64,000 bases of DNA, from positions 41,268,327 to 41,332,326 of the forward strand of contig NC_065545.1 in the NCBI RefSeq assembly GCF_932294415.1. Direction: 5' to 3'. Below are positions 56,934 through 64,000 of this stretch, piece after piece. The first letter of the stretch is position 1; the number at the start of each line of letters is the position of its first letter. The notes under the pieces were generated by a model, which was not told where the DNA came from, searched no databases, and saw only the letters and a list, made by a program, of their open reading frames with translations. A program made the translations under genes and the position numbers. The stretch comes from Quercus robur. Lineage: Eukaryota; Streptophyta; Magnoliopsida; Fagales; Fagaceae.

Positions 56934-57294
56934 GCAATAAATAGTTTACTATTTCGAATATCTTGTAGGTATAGGCTATTACTTCGCGAAACTTATTGCA
57001 ATAAATTGTAAATAATTGACCAAAATAAGCTGGATTAAATTATTACAATAATATCTTTATTATAATAGATAATTAATTCATTTTGTCATTGCGATAGATT
57101 ATGAAATAATTGATACCAAGTTATTGCAACAATATATTTGTTGCAGTTTTGCGTTTGTCATCACAATAGATTGTAAAAGAATTAATATCAAAGGGTAAAT
57201 TACAGTAACATACCCTGAAGTTCACATCCAAAGATTTTTCAAAATGACCAATTTGGTTTTTAAACACTAACACCGTTAGTGTAATGTTGTAATC

Positions 57295-58907
57295 AAATGG
57301 AAAGACAATACTCCCCATCTTCAATAACCAACAAGAAAGAGTCATCTTATAAAACCTATGAACCTCATCCACAAACCGCAAAGTCCTCTTATTATTCGAA
57401 ATTCTTAGTTTTCTAGCATCATCAACTGCATCCCTAACATCCTTAACTCCAGAAGTAATAGCAGAAAGTGAAACAAATATATAGGAACAAAAAGAAGAGG
57501 AAGAACAGGAATTAACAATGGCTTCAGCAATGGAGGTCTTACTAGTACCAGGAGGGCCCCAGAGCACGATAGAAGGGAGATGATTGCATTGAATTGTGGA
57601 GTGGAGGAGAGAGTTTGTGCCAAGAAGGTGGTGTTGCCCAACAACGTTGTCTAGGTACGGGGTCTCATGCGCTTTAATAAGGGCTCGTGGGGCTTGTCGT
57701 TTTGTTGTTGTTGAAGTGGGATTAATTTTTAAGAGTAATAGTTTGGGATGCTTGGAGATTGGGTTTGCTAATTTCTGTGGTTGTTTTTGTTGAGGTGTGG
57801 TGGTGGGAGGTGGTAGAGAAGTGTTGTTGCTGGCGAAGGGTTTGGATTGGAAGTGGAAGAAATGGTTTGAGTTTGGGTTGGAATGGAGATGAATTGTTGT
57901 TGATAGGAGGAGGAGTAGAAGTGGTGGTGGTGGATTTTGGTTGAAAATCCATTTAGTGGCATTAAGGGTGGATTTGCTACTGGTGGCGGCCAAGGTTTGG
58001 GATACCAATTTGTTAGGTTCTAAAGATTTAGGTATTTATGTATTTAGAACTCTAATGTGTATTGTTGGCAAACCATGATCAAAACAATGTGTTTAGAAGT
58101 GTTTTAGTCTTGCTCAAAGTTGTATCTTTTATGTAAAGTTGGAATCGAGCTAATGCAGAAGTTACTGTGCATTTCGGTCTGGCTCGATCGATCAAAGCTT
58201 AGGCTCGATCGATCGAATCTCGGGCAGAATGCGTTTTTCTGTAGATTTCCAACTCAGCCCTAGTTGTTTAAAACGTTTAGGGTTTTCTAATTTGTCCTAA
58301 GTATAAAAGGCAAACCCTAGCCACGTTTTAGTGTTGCTCATATTGCTGTTTGTGTAAATCTCTTGTGAGATCTAGAGGAGCTTTCCTTTACACAAACTTA
58401 GGGTTTTCAAGGAGGAGATTTTATCTACACCTTGATGATCAACTCAGTTGTTGCCATTGGAGCTTAAAGAAACACAAGCGGGTGTGCTTGTAACTGGTGG
58501 TGAATCCAAGAAAGAAGGAGTCTGTGGATTCAGAGCTTGCACGTGGTCGTGTCAGTAAGTTCTATTGGTGGGTAGCAATAAAAAGTCGAGCGTGAGAGCT
58601 TGTAAGTCTTATTGTATGAACTTCGATTCTTTCAAGATAGTGGATTCAAGTTTACCTTGAGGATAGTTAGGTCAAATCCTCCCCAGGTTTTTACCGGTTT
58701 GGTTTCTTGGGTGATCATATCTTTGTGTTATTTATCTTTCCGCTGCTTTGCATGATATGATCTCTGTGATTGTGATAACCTAGATTTGTTAAATTGGACT
58801 AAGTAACAACTTGGCTAATTACCTAGGTTAATTCAATTGTGTTTTAAGGGGTCTAAAAACTATCAATCATCTGGAAAGCCCATTCTTAGTAGCTATTCCA
58901 TCTCCAT
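57295..58907 (-). pseudogene. WRNIP1/RarA(MgsA)-like AAA+ ATPase fragment, interrupted
   Basis: From 58907 on the minus strand a start region keeps LLRMGFPDD (a UBA-like N terminus), with a TAG three to five codons in. The solo LTR (58011-58863) splits it. From 58010 it continues with VSQTLAATSSKSTLNATKW, a low-complexity Pro/Thr/Ser stretch, then the AAA+ core: VVGQHHLLG, Walker A GPPGTSKTS (Ser where Gly is usual), SGVKDVRDAVDDARKLR, Walker B LRFVDEVHRF. After that the frame slips and ends at GSIVF, where the MULE arm begins. Intact family members are DNA-repair/replication-fork ATPases. The C-terminal two thirds are missing; no intron is visible in the captured part. Confidence 0.8.
58011..58863 (+). 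mobile_element. Solo LTR inside the captured gene
   Basis: Starts TGTTAGGTTCTAAAG. Left flank CAATT (58006-58010) and right flank CAATC (58864-58868) form a 4-of-5 target duplication, and the interrupted gene resumes on both sides. The 3' end is degraded. It contains a CTCGATCGATC pair (58184-58220), as do the other copia-like LTRs here in variant form. Confidence 0.72.
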
Positions 58908-59364
58908 TTCATTAGTGTTCAAGACCAAAATTTGGTTGGTCATCAAAACAGCGTTAGTGTTCAAGACCATATCGGTCATTTTCAAAAATCTTTGGATGTA
59001 TTTGGTATTAACCCAAACCTTAGGGTAGGTTACTGTAATTTACCCAATATCAAATTATTACCATGATAACTTTGTGTCAATAAATTATTAGTTCGGAATT
59101 TTCGTTACAATAAGGTATTAGTTCGAAATTTTTGTTGCAATAGATTGCAAAAAAAAATTGGTATCAATTTTTTGCAATGATTCTTTCATTTTAGGTTATT
59201 ACAACAATTTTTCTTAATTTTTTAAAACTTCTTTTGCAATTGAAAATTATAAGTTATTGCAATTTAGCACAACTTTGTGCCACAACTTGCTACATGGCAA
59301 GTTATGATTAGTAAAGGTGTGCAAAGTTGTGCCAAAATAGTATCCTAGCATTTCTCTTGTATAT

Positions 59365-60340
59365 ATTTCTCGGTTTAGTTTGACACTTTGACTTCAGTTC
59401 AGGCAGTTCAATGTGCTTTTTCTTTTTATTTATTTTGCCTTTGAAGTTGAATTCTAAAACAATTTTTATTTTAGCTCAACTATGGTTTCCAACTCCAACT
59501 ACTAGTATCAATTTCAAAAGCTGATGACACTGCTGCAAAAATTGGTCTTATACAAAATGTATAGAGCATTAAGCAATCAGAGTTCACATTTATTTATGCC
59601 TTTTGTATTCTTTTGGTATTGGTATTGACGTCGGTGGGAATTTCAGGCCTGTTTGTATTGTAAATTTGTGATGACTAATGACATCTTTCCATTATGTGTT
59701 GTACTCTTGCATATGCTCTCTTTGAATATGCATTTTGTTAAGTTTGCTTTGGTGAATTATATTTTATTTGTATTCATGCTTTTACATCAACATGTAGACC
59801 TTTCAAATGAATTTCTTATCCATGAATTTTTTAGCCAAAACTCTTCTAAATTAGGTTGCTATCTCTGTTCATATTAAGTTTACCCATAATATATATATGG
59901 GTAAACGTAAGTAAATTACATGTCGATTACATCTCCAAGTCAATCACATCGTAAGTCCACATTTCTACAAGGAGGACATTCATGATCCTAATGAGCTACT
60001 CTAATATTTTTGCATGCTTGGCTTTTTGAAACGCGAAATGGGATTTTAAAAATTGTCAACCTTATTTCTTATGTAATATCTATTATTACTAGAGAACGTC
60101 TCATTTTTAGTTATGATAGGATATACGGTTTTTTTGGCTAGAGTTTGATTAGTTTTAAGTTTAAATTTTGTATGATTATATTTAGTTGTTGATTATTGAT
60201 TTAATTAAATGAATATAACGATTAATTTTATTGTATTGTAATTTTTTTAATGTCCTCTGTATGACTATCTCTATTTTTTTTACTCCTCTTGACGGCCCTT
60301 TGTTTTCTAATTAACAATTACGAATTGACGTTTGATTTTT

Positions 60341-60373
<33 letters not shown>

Positions 60374-60550
60374 ATATATTCTTTATTAATTTATATCATT
60401 TTTTTTCTTTACTATAAATCTCTCTCCCTCTTTGTTTCTTCGTTGGCAGCCTATTGTTTTCCCAAATTTGATGATGATTCTAATGCAATAAATATGCATT
60501 GTAACATTTATTTTTTTCATTCAATTTTGTTGCCCTTAAGTTAGTATATC
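59365..60550. other. Intergenic, no gene seen
   Basis: T-rich sequence with a (TTTC)n run at about 60340-60372. No exon was recognised. Confidence 0.5.
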
Positions 60551-61060
60551 TGTAAGGATACAATTTGGTTCCTAAGCCCAAAAGGTAAAAGGATCTAGGC
60601 CCAAAGAGCCCAATACAATGAATTTGTAGAGAGTGGATTCGAAAACTAGGCTCTAATGAGTTAGATAACAATTGTAATGGATCCAGATCACAAAAAAGTA
60701 AAGATAGACTAGTTTTATCTAAAGAAAATCGTCGTCAGCACAATCCGAGGAGATCGGTTCTTGTATATATTTCTTGAATTTGGTTATAAGCACAGTTCTT
60801 GTTGCTATAGTGTCTTTCTCTTAATTTCCCGACCCTTTCCTTAGGGTCTTCTTTTTATTTTATACTATCTTCCTCCTTTTATCTCTACCTTCCACATGTA
60901 GATTAGATTGCTAGTGTTGATCCTTGTCCCATCAGCACCTTCCTAAAGTCTTTGGGGAGTAACTGTAAGGCTAAAAATTACTGTTCAGGTATCACTTCCT
61001 CATTAATGCGGCCAGAGAGTTAGTTACAGAACATTTAATGCATTAGTAGCAGCTTTCTCT
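60551..61060 (-). mobile_element. Reverse-oriented Tat-type LTR relic
   Basis: The inverted complement of this stretch matches the LTR at 10115-10899 in order. The start (60551) corresponds to the LTR 3' end (TGTAAGG against CCCTACA). Then come the CCCAAAGAGCCC and CAATGAATTTGTAGAGAGTGG blocks, and later CATTAATGCGGCC and ACATTTAATGCATTAG. It is strongly diverged and lacks the LTR's first ~250 bases. No internal region remains. Confidence 0.68.
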
Positions 61061-61077
61061 TAGATATTTCATAGAGA

Positions 61078-61640
61078 TGTTTTTAAGAGCTTAACATGTT
61101 GCTTGGATTTTTGGTTGAGTAGCTTACTTGATTGCATTCTTTTCTGTGTGTTTTCCTCTCTTTGAAAAAATATTTTTATCAAGCTCAACAAATCCTCGAT
61201 AGCTAGCTATCTATCGAGCCTCTTGAACTTCTTTTCTCGATAGATCTTATCGTTATTTTGATCCATCGAAGCTTTCTGGAATTTTTCTCGATAGCTTTTC
61301 GACAGATTCTCGATCCATCAAGAAAGTTTCTGTCTAGCTGATAGCTTCTCGATAGTTGTTTGATCCATTGAGATATTTTTGCTATCGACAGATTCTCGAT
61401 AACACCTTGACAGATTTTATTTGTCAAGAATTAGTGCTCAACAGATCCTCGATCCATCGAGCTGCGATTTCTTTAAATAGCTTCAGCATGAAATCAGATT
61501 TCATTTCTCTCATTCTCTCTCGATAGAAAAGATATCTTTCTCACTCCAAACACTCTTTTCTCACTCTTTTCATCTTCCCCACTTGGATTTAGGCATAGAT
61601 TATGCATCTCTTCTCTGGTATGTTTCTCTAATCCTTCATT
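61078..61640 (+). repeat. Probable 5' LTR remnant with clustered CGAT motifs
   Basis: From about 61195 to 61460 the words CTCGATAG, GATCCATCGA and GACAGATTCTCGAT recur many times, then an AAATAGCTTC promoter-like part and a CT-rich leader. By position it would be the 5' LTR of the element that contains the transposon protein at 62-63 kb. The first part of the LTR seen at 63750 is not found here, so it is truncated. Confidence 0.4.
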
Positions 61641-61966
61641 CTTCATGCATTTCACGCATTTAGATCTAGGTTTTGGGTTTTCTTGAAATTTTTAGGGTTT
61701 TTGAAAATTGATGAATTTCTTGTGAAATTTTTGGGTTCGGTGTTGTGTATTTGATGCTATATGCTCATGCATTGCATTGCATTTGTATTTTCACAATGTT
61801 TCATGCATTTAGATGTGTGTTTATATGTTGAAAATTTGTGTGCTGCTAGGCTTGGATTGGGATTGAACCCATGATGCAATTTCTTTTGCACATCACATGC
61901 TCATACACATTTCATGCATACATACCCTCTCTCTTCTTTATATTTTTGTACTTTGTTGTGATGGTG

Positions 61967-61971
<5 letters not shown>

Positions 61972-62005
<34 letters not shown>
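61972..62005. repeat. (CT)n microsatellite
   Basis: An uninterrupted CT run just before the start codon of the transposon protein. Confidence 0.95.
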
Positions 62006-62007
<2 letters not shown>

Positions 62008-62017
62008 TAGACTGCGC

Positions 62018-63209
62018 ATGGCACCTAAGCGTAAACTACTTTGGTCCGAAACCCTCTTCGTTCCAGATCATCTTCTTTTGATCCTACTCCTCTTCACATC
62101 CAATTCCGTGATGAGAAGGCCCGCAAGGACTTCTTGGAGAACTTCTCCACCATGGTATTCATTCAAAATGCCACGTGGTTCTATCAGACTTTTCTGATAC
62201 TTCTCTACCCACTGTCATTTACAGTCAGGGATGGGAATCTCTATGTGAGATACCCATGAGATGTCCCACCATGATCATACAGGAGTTCTACTCCAACATG
62301 CACAGTTTTGATACCTCTATACCTCAATTTGCTACGTAGACTCGAGGTACACATATCATAGTCACTCCAGATCTTATATCCGAGATACTACATGTTCCGA
62401 GGGTATCACATCCTGATTACCCCTCATGTCAACGTCTAAGGACCGTGTCCAAAGACAAACTTCTGTCTCTTTTCTATGAGACACCTTCTTCATGGGGTGA
62501 GCGCCAAAACACCTTATGCTCGAGCTTTGCAAAAGGTCCGAGATTCCTAAACATGGTGATGACATTCATTCTCCATCCATTGTCTCACTATAACTCCATT
62601 ACCGAGCCTCATGCTCACTTTTTGCTATCTCTCACAGAGGACCTTACTATAGACTTTCCTTTTCACTCCATTCTCTCTCTCATCGATGTCTATAGAGATA
62701 CGACAACCCATGATAAGCTCATTTTCCCGTCGGCTATCACACGAATCATCCGTCATTCTTCTATCCCTTATCTTAATTCTCCTCACTTCATCGTCATGGG
62801 TGCCATTAGCATAGTGTCTATTCGACAAAGTGAGGCCCAGCTTCGACCAAAGTAGTCACAGACCAAGACGACGACTCCTCTAGCCCCTTCCATTCCATCC
62901 ACCTCCGCTCCTTCTTCTTCAGCAGGTAGTGTGATGCTTGAGGCCATCATGGCGCAGTTTCAGCGCATGGATGCTCGCCTTGATACTCTCAATGATGAGT
63001 TGTGTCAGGTGAACACCGATGTCGGTCGTATCGCACGACGACAGGCCCACCTTGGTGGCTTCGTATCATCTCCCTCTCCTTCTCCAGAGGCTTCTAAGGA
63101 CGAGGATGCTGATGATGGTTCCAATGATGATGATGAGGATGAGGATGCTAACTCTTCCAGTGATGAGGAGATGACGACCCCTCAGTCACTTTCCCTTTGT
63201 CATTTGTGA
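62018..63209 (+). pseudogene. Putative plant transposon protein, frame-shifted
   Basis: The ATG at 62018 opens MAPKRK, then the frame shifts near 62040. The next frame gives FRDEKARKDFLENFS, then another shift. Further frames hold the core ISEILHVPRVSHPDYPSC, SFAKGPRFLNMVMTFILHPLSHYNSITEP and YRDTTTHDKLIFPSAITRI. A TAG ends this at about 62853. A C-terminal part (to 63209) has a short coiled region and an Asp/Ser-rich acidic tail. The family is known from annotations as a plant transposon protein domain found in LTR elements; its function is unclear. At least three frame breaks and one stop make this copy inactive. Confidence 0.72.
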
Positions 63210-63409
63210 CAAAAAGGGGAAGTAGTTTTGGGATGAGAGTAGTCATGTATTTAGGGGGAGAGTTAGCATAGGACATTTTTGATAGGGGGAGTGTTTGCAT
63301 TTATGAGGGATGTAGTAAGGTTATTATGTATTTTCTTTTCTTTCTTTTACTTTTACCTTATGTATATCGATCTTGTGACCATTTGACATACATTATACTT
63401 ATCTTTTGA

Positions 63410-63431
63410 TATATATATATATATATATATG
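63410..63431. repeat. (TA)n microsatellite
   Basis: A short uninterrupted TA run. Confidence 0.9.
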
Positions 63432-63486
63432 CTAATGTATGTTTATTCACCTATCTTTCCATGTGTTATTTCTTTTCTATCTTTAT

Positions 63487-64000
63487 ACACATGTTTCTTT
63501 ATGTATGCAATCTATTATATCTGTTTCACACTAAGATGCCTTAATGAGTTTTGTTTAAAGTGTTTTAGAAAGACAGGTTGTCAAAATCTATCATGCCATG
63601 AATTCTCTTCTTGCAAAGTTTTTCAAGAGTTTGTGTTAGGATTAGATTTGATTGTATTCAACAAGTGATTATGAATTTAATGGTTTATGACTTTTCTCAT
63701 ACTTCATTTGTTTGTTGTGGTTTTGTCACGGATTACCAAAAGGGGAGATTGTTAAGACATATGTAGAACTTGTTAAAACATATGTTGTACACATGTTTCT
63801 TTATGTATGCAATCTTTTATTTCTGTTTCACACTAAGATGCCTTGATGAGTTTTGTTTAAAGTGTTTCAGAAAGACAGGTTGTCAAAATCTATCATGCCA
63901 TGAACTCTCTTCTTGCAAAAATTTTCAAGAGTTTGTGTTAGGATTATATTTGATTGTATTCAACAAGTGATTATGAGTTTAGTGATTTATGACTTCTCTC
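63487..64000 (+). repeat. Direct repeat of ~302-bp period at the right edge
   Basis: 63487-63700 recurs from 63789 to the window end with few differences. Shared words include ACACATGTTTCTTTATGTAT, TTCACACTAAGATGCCTT, GAAAGACAGGTTGTCAAAAT and TGATTGTATTCAACAAGTG. The window ends within the second copy. Confidence 0.9.
63750..64000 (+). repeat. Start of 3' LTR of the transposon-protein element
   Basis: ACCAAAAGGGGAGA (a polypurine tract of the type seen before copia/gypsy LTRs) is followed by TGTTAAGACATATG at about 63750. The LTR runs off the window, so its length and 3' edge are unknown. Confidence 0.55.

Larger units (their letters stand above)
57193..59045. mobile_element. Pack-MULE carrying a WRNIP1/RarA-like gene fragment
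   Basis: Ends GGGTAAATTACAGTAAC and GTTACTGTAATTTACCC are inverted. The inverted arms extend about 90-100 bases with one ~12-base gap, sharing ACATCCAAAGATTTTT and AAAATGACC. A perfect 9-bp duplication AATATCAAA flanks it (57184-57192, 59046-59054), the size made by Mutator-like elements. The interior holds a host gene fragment and no transposase, the definition of a Pack-MULE. A solo LTR later split the captured gene. Confidence 0.85.
56757..59364. mobile_element. CACTA-like element, interrupted by a MULE
   Basis: The left end CACTACAAGAAAAAAATG is a typical CACTA terminus; the right end GCATTTCTCTTGTATAT (about 59349-59364) is its degraded inverted complement. Subterminal words ATTGCAATAA/TTGCAATGA recur on both sides (56780-57160 and 59090-59260), as in CACTA elements. 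No transposase is seen. Its two halves are split by the MULE at 57193-59045. Confidence 0.6.

Noticed and set aside
57596-57944. Plus-strand Val/Gly/Trp-rich frames at 57.6-57.9 kb
   Set aside because: They are the complement of the Pro/Thr/Ser-rich N-terminal part of the captured ATPase fragment.

Overview
The window is eukaryotic nuclear DNA from a seed plant. It is AT-rich and intron-containing, full of poly-A/T runs and (GA)n, (AT)n and (CT)n tracts, and dominated by plant retrotransposons and MITEs. Gene families such as the Nodulin-like MFS carriers, ATL-type RING-H2 ligases and neprosin/DUF239 proteins, together with the retroelement types, suggest a woody eudicot. A Fagaceae-like tree is my guess, not something the sequence proves.

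Host genes are few. They are the C-terminal two exons of a Nodulin-like/NFD4-type MFS transporter (5.8-7.7 kb), an intact short RING-H2 ubiquitin ligase (23.6-24.1 kb) and an intact intronless acidic protein of 613 residues (31.6-33.5 kb). There are also several gene relics: a CCR4-type nuclease last exon next to SCY1-like pseudokinase exons (25.4-26.8 kb), a neprosin-family pseudogene (35.6-38.7 kb), a coiled-coil pseudogene (43.9-44.4 kb), and a WRNIP1/RarA-type AAA+ fragment carried inside a MULE (57.2-59.0 kb).

The rest is a layered set of mobile elements. A full-length Ty3/gypsy element of the Tat type (10115-20768) has TG..CA LTRs, a perfect 5-bp target duplication (ATTAT), two RNase H domains and an integrase. 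Between pol and the 3' LTR it carries an ~82-bp minisatellite and a spliced gene on the opposite strand. A diverged 3' portion of a related element (about 46.94-51.7 kb) repeats the same order of minisatellite, antisense gene, polypurine tract and LTR. A short copia-type non-autonomous element with apparently identical LTRs and a perfect ATAAT duplication lies immediately left of it (45222-46930); its GC-rich interior holds dense arrays of CGCG, ACGTCA and TTGAC motifs. A Pack-MULE (57193-59045) with a perfect 9-bp duplication lies inside a CACTA-like element and is itself interrupted by a solo LTR. Other pieces are an LTR/PBS fragment with a fold-back LTR (29.8-30.3 kb), solo LTRs at 39.5, 42.5 and 58.0 kb, a reverse-oriented Tat LTR relic (60.55 kb), an Ogre-like LTR relic with a hairpin array (51.7-54.1 kb), a possible Helitron end (56.28 kb), and a broken element with a putative plant transposon protein and its 3' LTR at the right edge.

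How parts work together: in the Tat element the sense strand would supply capsid and polymerase functions and the opposite strand a separate three-exon product. The sense frames have many stops and frame shifts while the antisense frame has one visible stop, which makes it the most interesting system here. Coordinates of element edges without TG..CA and target duplications are approximate. All homology statements come from reading the translations, without database searches.
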